DNA of 64,000 nt from Brachynemurus nebulosus (GCA_035578155.1 JAPWDM010000002.1:40818811-40882810), one strand, 5' to 3'. Positions 46,612 through 59,508 are shown, counted from the first letter of the stretch. Notes: generated by a model not told the origin, from the sequence alone. Numbers and translations: made by a program.

Positions 46612-48794
46612 AACCCGTTGTGTAGCATTCTACGCCGCATTTGCATCCGCAGGACAGTTGTGGATCTCAGATAACACAACCTGTACCTATCTAAAATAGT
46701 TTACCTCGGTAATAGTAAAAAAGTTTCAAAATCGGTCAGTTATTTTATTTTTGACACTTTTAGGTCCTACTGACACTTCAGACCTTACATAACGTAATCT
46801 ATATGTATCTAAAATGGCTTAGCTCCCCAACAGTGAAAAAATTTTCAAAATCGGTCGGTTAGTTTATTTTTGACACTTTTGGATCCGATGGATCCTGGCG
46901 GACCCTAAATAACGTAATGTATGTCTATCTAAAATAGCTTAGTCCCGCAACAGTGAAAAAATTTTCAAAATCGGTCGGTTAGTTAATTTTTGACACTTTT
47001 GGATCCCATGGACCCTGGCAGACCTTACATAACGTAATCTATATTTATCTAAAATAGTTTAGCTCTGTAACAGTGAAAAAATTTTCAAAATCGGTCGGTT
47101 AGTTAATTTTTGACACTTTTGGATCCCATGGACCCTGGCAGACCTTACATAACGTAATCTATATTTATCTAAAATAGTTTAGCTCTGTAACAGTGAAAAA
47201 ATTTTCAAAATCGGTCGGTTAGTTTATTTTTGACACTTTTGGATCCCATGGACCCTGGCAGACCTTACATAACGTAATCTATATTTTTATCTAAAATAGT
47301 TTAGCTCTGTAACACTGAAAAAATTTTCAAAATCGGTCAGTTAGTTTATTTTTGACACTTTTGGGTTCTATGGACCTTGGTGGACCTTACATAACGTAAT
47401 TTATATTTATCTAAAATAGTTTAGCTCTGTAACAGTGAAAAAATTTTCAAAATCGGTCAGTTAGTTTATTTTTGACACTTCTGGATCCTATGGACCCTGG
47501 CAGACCTTACATAACGGAATCTATATTTATCTAAAACAGTTTAGCTCTGTAACAGTGAAAAAATTTTCAAAATCGATCAGGCAGTTTATTTTTGACACTT
47601 TTGGGTCCTATGGACCCAGGCGGACCTTACATAACGTAATCGATATTTATCTAAAATAGTTTAGCTCTGTTACAGTGAAAAAATTTTCAAAATCGGTCAG
47701 TTAGTTTATTTTTGACACTTTTGGGTCCTATGGACCCTGGCGGACCTTACATAATGTATTCTAAATCTATCTAAAATAGTTTAGCTCTGTAAAAGTGAAG
47801 AAATTTTTAAAATTGGTCGTTTAGTTTATTTTTTACAATTATAGGATCAGTAAATCCTGGCGAAACTCATTCAAGTCTAGTACTCTAACAGTAAGAAAAG
47901 ATTTCTAAGGATCTCATATAACTTATGGCAGTTCGTAAGCTTCTTGCGGACATCATTTAATTAATTAATTCAAATACTTTAACTTACTAACTGTGAAAAA
48001 ATTTTTAAAATCGATTGGTTAATTAATTTCTGGCCTTTTTAGGTCCCGAAAACCTTGACCTCACATAAAATACCTTAAATCCTTTTGAAATGGTTTAATT
48101 TTTTAACATTATTAATTATTAGTGAAAAAATTTTCAAAATCGATTCAAAATATTTTTCCGTACATGCATATGTACATTGTACATATTTTGTTTTTTTTCA
48201 TATATTTAATAATATTATATCATAACATAATCTTCAATTTCTTGTTTACTTAAAAATTCAATAAAAAAAAAAAAATTCTTCATTACATTAGCTTAGAAAA
48301 TCTGTTTAATTTACATTTTTTAACATGAGATAGAACCATGCTAATTATAATGCAATAAATGAGAAACAAAACCCTATACATGTATGTGTGTTATATCACA
48401 TATATGTGAACAGTTTTCACTTGTTCTCACAAAATTCTTTAATAAAAAAGTGAAATATTTTTATACTTAATAAAGAACTGAGATATAAATATAAATTACT
48501 TATTAGACTAACAAAGAAAGAATAAAAGTGAAAATTTACATTTTCTCGAAAAATACTTAAAATAGAAAGAAAATTATAAGAATATTTTCTTCATAATTTT
48601 TTTTTTCCTTTTCAACGATGTAAAAATTGAACTGCCTTATGATAGGATCGAATGATAAAAAATGGCCAGAAAACCTACTTCTGGGCATCCGACGTGTCTG
48701 GCTAACGAACTTAGCCAAGCCAATTCAGAATCCAGTCCGCACACAAAATTTCATAAGCGTTAGACGTTTCGTTCGAGAGTTATCGTGGGAACAC

Positions 48795-48886
<92 letters not shown>

Positions 48887-51256
48887 TTTAGTGAATATCA
48901 TTTTCGTATTCTAGGGACCTCAAAACAGATTTCTGCCATAGTCCCGGACTCAGATTGCGTCATGACACCTATTGTAATAGCTGAATTTCGAGTTTTCGAA
49001 ATTCGCTAATTACAATCATAGAGATGTACTCCCAACTTACCTGTGTCACCGCTTTTGTGTCAGACAGTTACATATTTTGAGAAAATGGCTCATTGTCAGT
49101 AGCACCCCTAAATAAGCCCCTTTTTTTAGTTTTTTATTTAAAATACTAAGTTTCCCCTACCATAGAAGAAAAGGTAATATAATGGGTGTGGAATATAATA
49201 GAAACTCTATTGTGCTTAGCATGGGACTTTCATCAGAAAATAAATTTTATAGATTAAAAAATTTCCAAATTTCAAAAAAAATTCCCTGACGTTTCCCTGG
49301 CTACTTAAATTCCCTGAGTTTTTCTGGTTTTCGACAAAATTATAAAGGTTCCGAAATTTCGATTGCCGAGTTCCAAACAGCTGGTAATATTATAACTATT
49401 TGTTACTTACTTCACAGCGTTTGCCATCTCTTGTGCTACAGCTTTACGCTTTTCTGCAGTCGGTTGAATCAAGGGCGTATAATCCAATCCTCGACAGAAT
49501 ATGCTTCCAGTCGAGGTGATAAGGATAACTTTGCATGATGCATCCTTCTTTAATGATGACAGAACATCACAGATTTCTTTCATTGTCTAAAAAAAAAATA
49601 AAATAAAATAAATAAAATGATCAAATCTTTTCAGTTTGACGAGAGGACTTGACGGACAATTTGTACACACCTGAATATTTAACGCATTTTTAATTTTTGT
49701 TGATTGCGGCGTTAAAATTATTTGTACTAATTCATCGTATCGTTTTATACTGATTTCTTTATAGTTGTACATTCCGGCATTTTGTCGACTACTGGTTCTC
49801 TGTTTCTCGTCGATTTCTTTCTTTTTATCTGTGTCCAATTGTTTGACAACGTTTGAGTATGATTCAGTAGTAGGACTAGAACTTCTGACTGAATCTTTTT
49901 TATATTGTTTTGTGGGTCCGCTTTTCGGGGCAGTTACTTCATTCTCTGCGAATGTTTACAGAATTACGATCAGTTTAGAAAAGTTGACAGTATTAAAAAT
50001 ATAGAAGATGTAGTCTTAAGGGGGTATTCTAGTCTAGAATTTAAAAAAAATCGATTGGAAAAATTGAAGGAACATTGCACAAGGTAGGGATCACTGATTA
50101 AAAAACGCCGTGAGCAGCGGGGCCCCATCATGGAAGTCGAATTTTTCCCTTCATCTTCGGTATTGAATGTCTACAAGCGAAATGTGATTGAAAGTCTACA
50201 AGCGATTTGTCATTTTGGTGGTTTTAAAACTGATGATGAGTGTCCGGCTGATCGGGGCTTTAAAAAAAGGTTTTAAGTTTTTAAGGGCTGAATCTCAGTA
50301 AATTTCAATTTTATGCCGGTAGCAGTTAGCAGGAAAAAAGCCAACATAATTCGTACGAGGGCATTCCTATCCATGCTTATCCGCCAATTGCTTTTGTGTT
50401 TTATTTTTAAATATTAAAAAAGGACCGTAAATAGTAAACTGGAAGGCCTTTATGAAGATATTCTTTCTTTCCAAAAAAATCCAAAATTTTTAGCACTAGC
50501 TGGATACTAACTCAATACACGTACAAAATTTCAGCCCTCTAGGTTTCCTTAAAGAGTCTCTAGCCCTGTTAGAAAAAAAGCAAAAAAATCAAGGAAATAT
50601 TGGCGTAAAAATCGTGGGGGTAAGGGTTAAAAGTTGAAACCTCCAAAAAGCAGTGGCCGGCTATTAACTTAACCTGTACACAAAATTTCAGCCCTCTAGG
50701 TTTATTTGGGGAGATTTTGACCTGAACGAAACTGTTAAAAAACAAGAAAAATCATGTTCTTTTTGGTATAAAAATGGTGGGAGTAAGGGTTAACAGTTCA
50801 GACCTCCAAAAGGCACACTCTAGGTTTATTTGGGTGACCTGTGCGAGTGGTACAAACTTCAAAAAAGCATGAAATTGTAGCTTAAAAATGGGGGGTGGGG
50901 TGGGGGTAAAATATTAAAACCTCCAAAAAGCACAACCTAGGTATGAACTCTATCAACACACCAAATTTCAACCCTCTACGTTAATCCTGGGGGCTGGGGG
51001 CGTGTTAGATCCAGCCAAAATCGTTTTTTCCCCCTCTACTTCCTCCAAATCATCCTAGGAAGCTGAATTTTGGATATGTTGTAGATAATTGCCCGAAACA
51101 TTATTTCCAACCGATTTTGAAAAGTTTTATTGTTTTGTTGCCCAAAATTTGACCCCACTTTGATAGTATTGTTGTGCATCGGAATGAGCCCCACTTACCA
51201 AATTTCAGCTCTTAACTTCCATAGGGGCGCCCTACACATATTAAAAGGCAGCGGGA

Positions 51257-51324
<68 letters not shown>

Positions 51325-54300
51325 CATTTTTTTTCTACATAATCGTGTTCTACGGGTCCGAAGACGGATAACGCCCCTATTCTCGCCTCTCGCCGTTCTT
51401 ATCGTATAGGCTGTATAAGTCTAACTTTTTCAAGGAAAAATTCGACTAATAAAAATCACATTAATGTTTCTTAATCAAAACCTGACATTAGCTGGCAACT
51501 TTTGTATGTCGACACGGTTTTGAGAGCACTATCGGAGAGTTTGCTATCAGTTTTCCGGAGAGTGAAAGTTATTGAAAGTACTCTCAAGTGGACAATGAAC
51601 TATCAACTTTCTGGATAGTTACTTCTGCTAGTTACTCTCAAATGGACACGTACCCTTACTCTTTAAGAATTCACTAAAATTTTGTGTTTCAGATCACCGA
51701 ACGGATCGAAATTATGTCAACCAGGGGGCAGCTTTTTTCTGAGTCTCTACTTTGCCGGCCTGTACTTTTTTCAATTATGATTTTTTTACTTTTTTGTATT
51801 TTTAAAATGTTAATAAAAACCGATAGTAAAAATGTTTAAGGTTTTTTATTTATTACGCCTGGAAAAACATCTAAAATTTGGCCGGCTAGACCAGAATACC
51901 CCCTCAAATCTATAGATTTATTAATAAAAATGCTAAGCTAATGTTGAAAAATCGAATGAAGATGTGGTTTAATATTTAGCCCATCCACAGTAGTTTTCCC
52001 ATCGCGTCACTAGATGGCTAAGATTGGTTGCTAAAAATGGATAGTAATTTCATTTGTACTGTCTGTTTTTATTTGGAAAAGTTCGGGCAAGAAATTTCAC
52101 TTTAAAGCTCAATATTTTGTAGATGGGGTTTAAAAATGAATGATAAAAGGAATTCAACCTCTTTTTAAGAGCCCTTTCCAACGATAGCCCACACGCTTAT
52201 GGTATATGAAAATTGTCATCCCCACTTTCTGACACGGAAAGATACTTTTTGTGTACTGAATGAGATCTATACCTGTAGCAAGTACATACAAAATTTCATG
52301 TTAGGTCGAAGAATATAGAAATTATGAAGCTGTGACAGAGGGACGGACAGACAACAATGGCGAAATCACGAGGATTTCGAGATTTTTTTTCCAAATTTTA
52401 AAAATAATTCAGTTTTAGTTGAAGAAATAGCAGAAAATTAATTTTGAAAATTAAATGTGATAGAAGAAATGCCCGCCATATTTCCATAACAGAGAGATTT
52501 CCTGTGGTTAAAAACAATGAGCCATTTTCTCAAAATATGTAACAGTTTGACACCAGAGCGGTGACACAGGTAATTTCGGACTACATTTCCATGATTGAAA
52601 TTTAAACTTAAAAATTGCTATGTAACCGCATAAGAAAATTGTTTAACACCAGGGCGGCGACACGGATTATTCGAAACTATATCTCTATAGATGGAATATT
52701 AATTTCTAAAAAAATAAACAATATTCCTAGGTAACCGAATTGGAAAATTTCGTTGCTAAAGTGGAATTAACGGGAGATGATTTCTGGTTGGTTAAATTAA
52801 TATCTCGATCATAGAGATGTAATCCCAACTACCTGTGTTGCCGCCCTGGTGACAGATTGCTACATATTTTGAGAAAATGGCTCATTGTCATAAATTTTTT
52901 TAGCGCTACTTTTGAAAATTAAATAATTTTTTTTTTTTTTTTGGAATATTAGACTAATATACCGTCATTTGGGGTGGAATTGATAAAAAAAAAAAAATTT
53001 TTGGTCTTAATTTTATAGAAATAAAACACAATTGGAGCAAAATGGCTTTATATGTATAGACGATGGTAATACGGACCTTATTGCAAAATGTTGTTTCCTT
53101 ACATGTCAAAACATAGTCTACATTCTACAGGAAGCAAGGAAGCCATGAACAATCTCATACTCGTTATGGGGTGACATTGTTCGCACGAATTCGCAGCTCT
53201 GAAAACGCACTTTCTTCATTAAGAGTAGGCCCGACGAGAGGGTGGTGTAGCCGGGGTTACAGCTTCGCGGCCCGGGCTTAAGGAGGAAGTCCGTAGCTGT
53301 CCGTAGAAGGCCAGAAAAAAGTTAAGGGCTTTTTTTTGTTCATCGCCTATTTTTTGGGGAGAAAAATTTTTAGAAAATACGGTTTTAGTCCCAGGGTCCG
53401 CCCTTTTTTTCACGGCCCTAATTAAAAGTATAAAAACTGTTTGACCACCATTTTTTTTAAATTTTCAAAAAAATTCTTATTGTAAAAATGTTTGATGCTT
53501 ATAATAAATTTTAACAGTTTTAAAGAGTATAAAACATGGTCAGATACATCGTATACAGGCCCGACGAGAGGGTGTGATAGCCGGGGTTGTGGCCGCGGGG
53601 CCCGGGCAGAAAAATAGGGCCTGGGAAAAAGTAAGAACCTTTCTTTTGGCTCGTCGCTTATTTTTTGGGGGAATATTTTTAAGAGATGTGCTCTATTCCC
53701 GAGGCCCGCCATTTCTCTCTACGGCCCTGATAGTATACGGCTATACGCAATTAATCTTTCAATACAATAAGTGAACAATCTCACCCCACGTAATAATATG
53801 TCCAATATGACAAAAAATACTGAACTGATTATGTACAGCAAAGCACGTGATGGTTACAAAGCATCAACAATTATGTGTAATTTTATTAAAATATAAAAAC
53901 TGTGTTTAGATTTTAACTTATCAGATAAAGTTTTAAAAGTTCACTTTCGCCCAAAAATACGACTTCTTTTAATACACTATATTTTTTTAAAATATATGGA
54001 ACTGCTGAACTTGACGTGTATAGGGTATTTTCAGCCATCTTATTTCTTCCATTATCGGTCGGTAAAATCGCATTCTAAACTATAGTTCCGGCGCTATATT
54101 CAATTTAAAAAAATATGATTTAGTGAACAATCTCACCCCCGATTATAAATTTTACCCCAATGACGGTACAAAAAAAAATAATATTTTTTACTTGTTTTTT
54201 TTTTTTTTTAAATTTAGCTATTCAATTATTTAATACAAACCTTTAACTTCTGTTTTTTCTGAGCTTTTCTCAACTTTTTGTTCCGACGCGGAATCTTCTT

Positions 54301-57300
54301 TTTCTGGCTTGTTTTCATCTTTTTTATCGCTTTCTTTCGCTTTTAAATATTTCGATTTAGAACCTGTGTAAACGTTTACCGGATTTTTTTTAATGAAAAT
54401 AGGTACACCACGTCTCCTTAAATTGCGCGACTGCGCCATTTTCATAGTTTTCATTTTTTTTGGTTGTGGCCGTTCATTTGTTTCTGTCTTTTGGAGTTTT
54501 TCAGGAGGTTCCGCAGGTTTCTCGACCGAACCTTTGGCCTTTTCATTTTCCACTTTTGGTTTTTGTTCCGTCGTGGTTACTTCGACGGCACTGAGACGTC
54601 TAGGGCTCATACATTCACTTGAAAATGAGCTCGAACTTGAATGTCGTCTTATGATTCTGGACGCTTCAGCACGTGGAGGGAACATAGAATTGGGCGATGG
54701 TGGTGGAGTGTTAGCGGGACTTCGAACTGAATCCCGTGATTGTTTTCGTGGTGGTATATTGGTTGGAGTCGGTTGGATGCTGTCTTTCTTTCGTAGGGCT
54801 TTTGGTGTACCCTCGGGAGATGTGTTGAGGGCGGTCATAATCATTTTCTTCTTCTTATTCATTTCTTTGCTGAATTTGTCGAGTGATATGACTTTTTGTT
54901 TTTCGCGAATTAGTGGAACTTTTTCGTCTTGCTCGACGGAATATAGCATGTTTAAGGCGCCTTCGTCCATTAACAATTTATCGATTTCTGTCGCGTATCG
55001 TTTGAAGCGTTTCTTCTTCTTCTGGGTTTGTTCACTTTTTCGTTTGTTGCTTACGTCGGTACGGTCTTCTGATACGTCCTTAGTAGCTTGTACGACTTCG
55101 GTTTTTTCTACCTCTTTTTCGTTATCTTCTGGTGGTATTTCTACATTTTCTTTCTTTTCGGTTAATGATTCTTCTTTTATCATGGCATTTCCGATGCTTT
55201 TCAGCTTCTTCTTGGGTATTATGTGTTTCTGATCTTTCGGCTTTTGAACTTTCCCTTTTGTAATGGTGGGCATTACGTATGTTGGGAATTTTAAGGACGG
55301 ATCCCAAATGATTTTCTTTTTAATAATTCTTGATCTTTTACTGATGAGGACATTGTTTGTGTTGTCAGTTAAAAATATCTTATTGTTGTCAGATTTTTGT
55401 TTTTTAACTTGTTTTTCGGGTGCTTTAGATTCACTGGCTGATTTTTTCTTTGTTGATTTTGGTGTATCAGTACTCTGTTTCTTGTTTCCTGGAGTACCTT
55501 TGGCATTTTTACGGGGTGGTTTTGATGCTTCTTTTTCTAATTCTAATATCTCTTTTGGAATTGTTTGAACAATTTCTTTCATATTTGGTTCTTTTTCGTT
55601 TGAAACGCTCTTGCGACTGTATGTTTTGACGGTGCCGGGCCCATAAGCACTTGGTGTTCCCACTGTTTTAGTGTTTTCGACAAACGTGAATGGATCTGCT
55701 TCAGTTTTTTCGGCTTTCTCGATGATGATAGTTGACGGGACGTTTGTGGCAACAACATTGTTATTTTTGCCTTTACGACCGCGACCGCGATAATCTCCCT
55801 CGGGAATTTCACTCAGTTGTTGCAATGCAATTTCACGTTCAGTTTCTGGGTCTAACTGTTTAGTGGTGTATCTAGTTTTGCTACGTGGCGGACTGATTTC
55901 GGCGAGTTTTTCAATGGTTACGTGCTCTTCTTTCGGTAGATTGTATATGTCAATATCGGCGTCACCTTCAAGAATTTCTAACAATTCTTGATCTGAAACG
56001 GTTTTGGGTTTTGTGTTGGCCAAAGTGTCAAGAAATGATGGCTTTTCTTCCGGTAAAGTATTGTCGACAGGTGCGTCGTTGGTTTGTACATTTTTGGGTA
56101 GAATTTTACTGGCTAAACGTTTTAAAATTTGATTTTTGAATATGATATCGCCCTTGGCTGGTTGATCTGTTGCTGTCGGTTTCAGTTGTGAAAGTTCCTG
56201 GGTTATTTCTTCTTTGGTGCATATCACGTACGGATATTTACTCTTTCGCCCTTTAGTTTTAGATTTTTCTTCAATTTTTTTAGGGGTGGTCTCACTGGCA
56301 CTATCTGTGGTGTCAATACTAATTTCGTGTATTACGTATGAGTTGTCACTGGATTTGTTTACATCCGAATCAGGCACATTTGGATTTTCATCAACGGATA
56401 TGATGGTAATGCCACTATTTTGAGACGGATCCAAATTTAATTCCGACAGGTCGTGTAAAATAATTATATTTTCCTCATTTGTACTCGATTTTTCATCTTT
56501 TTTATTTTCCACCACTGTACAGATAATTGTTTTTTCTTCCGAATCCGGTTTTGAAGCATTTGTATTTTTGGTTTGAATATCAGATTCGAGTGGCTTCTCA
56601 ATTTTCGGAGGATCACTTTTTTTATCGGTAGTAGTTTCCTCCGCCGCTGTTTGGCTACTATCATCCCATTCCATGGCAATCATTTCTGCCGATGTCTTTT
56701 TTGGTTCTTGATCAGTTTTGGGGGTTTTTACCGGCGGTGTAGGTGCAGGACATTCCTGTGTATCATTTTCAACATCTGAAAAACACCAATCTGAAGCAAT
56801 GCTCTCTAAAATGGCGGAATTTTTTATAGTTTTTTCAGCGGGTTTGGATTCATTAGTACTCTTTACTTCGTCATTAGTTTTTATTTGCTCTTCTTCAATT
56901 TTTTCTTCTGGAGTGTTATTTTCTACGACTTCCTTGTGTGTGTCTTCCATAATTTCTTCAATATCCTTAGTACTGGCAGGATTTTCTACCGGATTTTCTT
57001 TTTTATCTGTTTTTACGTTCTCGATAGTTGTCTCTTTATCTAAAATAAATTATAATTTTATCAAAAATTTGTATTTAAAGTTTCCTGAGGTAAATGAAGA
57101 ACAAGAAGTGCTGATTTTGATATATTTTTGTATTCTGAACAAAATTAAAGAGTAAACAATTTTAAAATTCTGCTTGGTTTTCGAGATGTCAATCGTCAGA
57201 CTAGTATTAAAATTAAACTGTTGATTCCTAGCCATTAAGCATTCTAATTTTATAATATTCGCACATAATTTAACACAAAGATATCATATCCTTTTTTGCA

Positions 57301-58339
57301 TTAGATCTTTTTTTCTTATTTTGGGTCCAAAATGAGATACCGTAAAACGGTCTTGACTTGGTCAGGGGTTGTTGACTCGGTCACCCATATCGCGATTGGT
57401 AAAAATATTTGTTATTAAGACATCAGAAAACTTAACCTTTCACAATTGGTCTCGTTTTCATCGTTTATAAAGACTCTGAGCAACTGTGAATGTCTTTCTC
57501 TGGTGTCTAAGTATGTGCCCGAATTCGGACTGAAAAGGTTAGTTTCGACGTTGTAATGCAATTTAAGTAGGTGACCGACTCAACAACGTTTTACCATGTT
57601 GACTCGGTCACTTTTATTTATTTTTTATTATTTTTATTTACAAACACATATACGTTAAAGGCACGTTAAAGGTTTAGGGATATAACAAAGGAAACATACT
57701 TTATGAGACAGAAATGTATTTATTGATGTATTCAACAGCATGAAGGAGTTATATCTAAAAACAGTAAAAAAGTGACCGAGTCAAGACCGTTTTATGGTAC
57801 TATCTTTGGTTATGACTTTATGATAAATTTTAATGATAAATTTTAATTAAGAAAATTTCTAATTTTGACACCGTGGAAATTGTACTTTTCGCAAAGATAG
57901 CAATTCATTTACCTGTATCCACTTTTTCGGTACTTTTATCTAGAATCTCACTGCTTGATTTATCTTCGGACTTTTTATCCTCCGTTATATTTTCATCTTT
58001 CGCTGGTTGATTTTCTTCAGTTTCCTCAACCACCATAGACTTTTCACACTGATTACTGTCAATATTACTTTCGTGTTTTTTAATATCTTCAACAATCTTA
58101 TCAGGCTCCGACTGTACCTTATTCACTGAATCAGTATCAACTGGTTCACTGCCATCTTCAATACTATCTTTAACTTGACCACTACCTGGTAAATTATTAC
58201 TCGCACTCACGCTAATATTCTCCGAAATTTCCTTTTCAGATAATTTGTTTGATTCATTTGTTTGTTTACTCGTATCAGTACAACTTGGCATTTTTTCGGT
58301 TTCTGCCTCTGTTGAGGCGTTTTCCACAACCACCTCCAT
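43700..58339 (-). CDS. CDYL-like protein: long disordered N-terminus plus C-terminal crotonase domain
   Basis: Probable chromatin-associated protein; CDYL relatives act in co-repressor complexes and as crotonyl-CoA hydratases. Exons (minus): 58339-57913, 57039-54241, 49945-49671, 49586-49411, 44332-44122, 44056-43913, 43852-43700; total 4185 nt, 1394 residues, all phases consistent. Residues 1 to about 1100 are low-complexity and highly charged (E, K, S, T, P), with basic clusters, an AT-hook-like RGRGRKGK near residue 558, and two related acidic-Trp motifs (SDWCFSD near 222, MEWDDSS near 267). The crotonase domain runs from about 1134 ([18 protein letters not shown]) to the end: [55 protein letters not shown]. 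That order is closer to CDYL than to ECH1. I see no chromodomain in any exon, and whether catalysis survives is unknown. The ECI2-like paralogue is the next gene downstream. Confidence 0.85.
44875..45215. repeat. Two tandem units of about 155 bp after a (GTCC)n run
   Basis: A CCGTCCGTCCGTCCGTC tract is followed by two copies of a unit with CACCAAGTGGCATAACTTCT and GTTCCTAGATGGTCCCCTA (about 44910 and 45064). Intron 4 of the CDYL-like gene. Confidence 0.7.
45930..46180. repeat. Dispersed repeat with CACCAGGGCGGCG inverted ends, copy 1
   Basis: CACCAGGGCGGCGACACAGG and GGCGCCGCCCTGGTG bound about 200 bp. Relatives lie inverted at 52500-52880 and partly at 49018-49110, all in introns of the CDYL-like gene. 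Confidence 0.6.
46240..46530. repeat. Diverged leading copies of the 120-bp satellite
   Basis: Motifs such as TCTAAAATAATTTAG and TTTTCAAAATCGGTTGG recur with irregular spacing before the (TA)n run; they look like old, diverged monomers. Confidence 0.5.
46531..46608. repeat. (TA)n microsatellite
   Basis: About 39 TA units between the diverged and the regular satellite monomers. Confidence 0.9.
46630..47880. repeat. 120-bp tandem satellite, about ten copies
   Basis: The monomer contains TCTAAAATAGTTTAGCTCTG, GTGAAAAAATTTTCAAAATC, GGTCGGTTAGTTTATTTTTG and GACCCTGGCAGACCTTACAT. The period is exactly 120 bp over much of the array (for example 46921, 47041, 47161). The block 47041-47100 is identical to 47161-47220. 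Edge copies are more diverged, and decayed units continue to about 48140. It lies in intron 4 of the CDYL-like gene. Confidence 0.9.
48627..49110. repeat. Repeat with (TA)n core (48799-48883)
   Basis: GC-richer unique block (GGGCATCCGACGTGTCTGGC.., AGAGTTATCGTGGGAACACA), then about 42 TA units, then a fragment shared with 45930 and 52500 (ACCTGTGTCACCGC.., AAAATGGCTCATTGTCAG). The first part may be a retroelement 3' end. Confidence 0.5.
50440..51450 (-). repeat. Long dispersed repeat, copy 2 (inverted, uninterrupted)
   Basis: Reverse-complement counterpart of 26690-28190, with (TA)n at 51259-51322 in the same relative place but without the pogo-like MITE. Lies in intron 2 of the CDYL-like gene. 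Confidence 0.65.
52500..52880. repeat. Dispersed repeat with CACCAGGGCGGCG ends, copy 2 (inverted)
   Basis: ACACCAGGGCGGCGACACGG (52651) and GTGTTGCCGCCCTGGTGAC (to about 52856) enclose about 200 bp. Flanking sequence (AATTGCTATGTAACCGCATA) also matches copy 1, so the repeat is longer than the inverted-repeat core. Confidence 0.6.
53226..53420. mobile_element. hAT-type MITE, pair member 1
   Basis: Ends TAGGCCCGACGAGAGGGTGG (53226) and TTCACGGCCCTA (to 53420); octamers ATTAAGAG (53218-53225) and ATTAAAAG (53421-53428) match 7/8. GC-rich interior. Confidence 0.7.
53556..53729. mobile_element. hAT-type MITE, pair member 2
   Basis: Ends CAGGCCCGACGAGAGGGTG (53556) and CTACGGCCCTG (to 53729); octamers ATCGTATA (53548-53555) and ATAGTATA (53730-53737) match 7/8. 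Same family and orientation as 53226-53420, only 135 bp away, with its own distinct target site. Confidence 0.7.
57340..57797. mobile_element. TA-target MITE in intron 1 of the CDYL-like gene
   Basis: CCGTAAAACGGTCTTGACTT (57340) and AGTCAAGACCGTTTTATGG (to 57797) are inverted ends flanked by TA. The motif GTTGACTCGGTCAC and its complement recur inside, so the element is internally palindromic. Confidence 0.65.
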
Positions 58340-59051
58340 TTTTACGAAATTTTCATTTAATTCAATCGTTGAACTGTATTAACCGTATTAACACTCACAA
58401 TCTACATTCACTTTAAATTAAATCCAAATTTAAACCGTCTAACCTATTTTTATAGAACACTTTCAAAATAGAGAAAACAAAATTTAATACACAGATAAAA
58501 TTTTAATTTCAAAATTTATAAAATTTAAACATGAATAATCTAATTCAATAAAATTTATGACAAAAATCTTGCAAAAAAATTATTTCTATATACTCTTTAA
58601 TGGAATCCGATTAGCTATACGTTAAATAATAAAGTCAATTTACATATTTCAAGTAGATTAATTTAATCATATATATTTTATTTTATAAATGTGATAACTG
58701 TAAATAACTTCAACAGCCTCGTAATATGTTTATTTTTCACACAAACATTTCTAAAACTTATTTACGACTTGCTTGTTTACGACACCACTACAAAAACCAA
58801 TTGGCTTCCATCATCATTAATACCAACTTAAATTTTTTTGTACAGGTTCTAAAAAAGCATATTAAAAATAAATACATATCAAGCATATTATGCAAAAATA
58901 ATGTATTGCAATCATCAAATTACTTTTTATCAATAATTGCACTGAAACCATATATGTAAATTATATGATAAGAATACAATATAGGTAGGTACAAAATTCA
59001 TTGCAAATGAATGTACCAGTGGCGTACAATATAAAACAACGACATTTGTTA

Positions 59052-59508
59052 GGCTGTCGTCCTTTGGATGCGGAAACGTGCGATATTTAATTTGGTCGAA
59101 TACGCATGAAAACGGACGAACGATCCAAACAGCTGTGAAGCTATACATCGTCGTCCATTGAAAGCATCTCGTTCGTCCGTTTTCGTGCGTATAATTGCCA
59201 CGTGCGAACAAATCCAATTTTGTTCGAATTTTTTCGCGTGAAGAAATCCGTTTCATGAGATTTTTATTTTTATTGAATGAAACTGAAGGTAAATTACAAT
59301 TATAACTGTACCTTTGCATATTACGTGCCATAAATTGTTTTTACGTATTTTTATAGCATTTATAGCTTGGAAAAAAAATTAAATAGAAAAATACTGACGA
59401 ATATTGAGCTAGTGGACGGGCAGTAGACATATCATTTCGGACGAACGACAAACGTACGTAATCGTCTATCAAATATCGCAGTTGTCCGCAACCAATGGAC
59501 GGCCGGCC
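59052..59508. mobile_element. PIF/Harbinger-like MITE (TTA target)
   Basis: Ends GGCTGTCGTCCTTTGGATGC (59052) and ATGGACGGCCGGCC (to 59508); TTA on both sides (59049-59051, 59509-59511). The interior has CGAACGATCCAAACAGCTGT and its partial complement. No ORF. Confidence 0.6.

Noticed and set aside
46630..47880. CRISPR-like regular repeats
   Set aside because: The 120-bp units abut with no unique spacers, in a eukaryotic intron; this is a satellite.
48785..48884. ORFs made of IYIYIY repeats (also 24062-24295 and 51130-51324)
   Set aside because: Simple translation of (TA)n microsatellites.
53219..53712. ORFs of 64 and 96 codons rich in Pro/Arg
   Set aside because: They coincide with the GC-rich interiors of two hAT MITEs; similarity between them reflects the repeat family.
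54393..55232. 279-codon plus-strand ORF
   Set aside because: It is antisense to the long second exon of the CDYL-like gene; its Ser/Phe-rich product is the mirror of the Lys/Glu-rich coding strand, and no splice or start context supports it.
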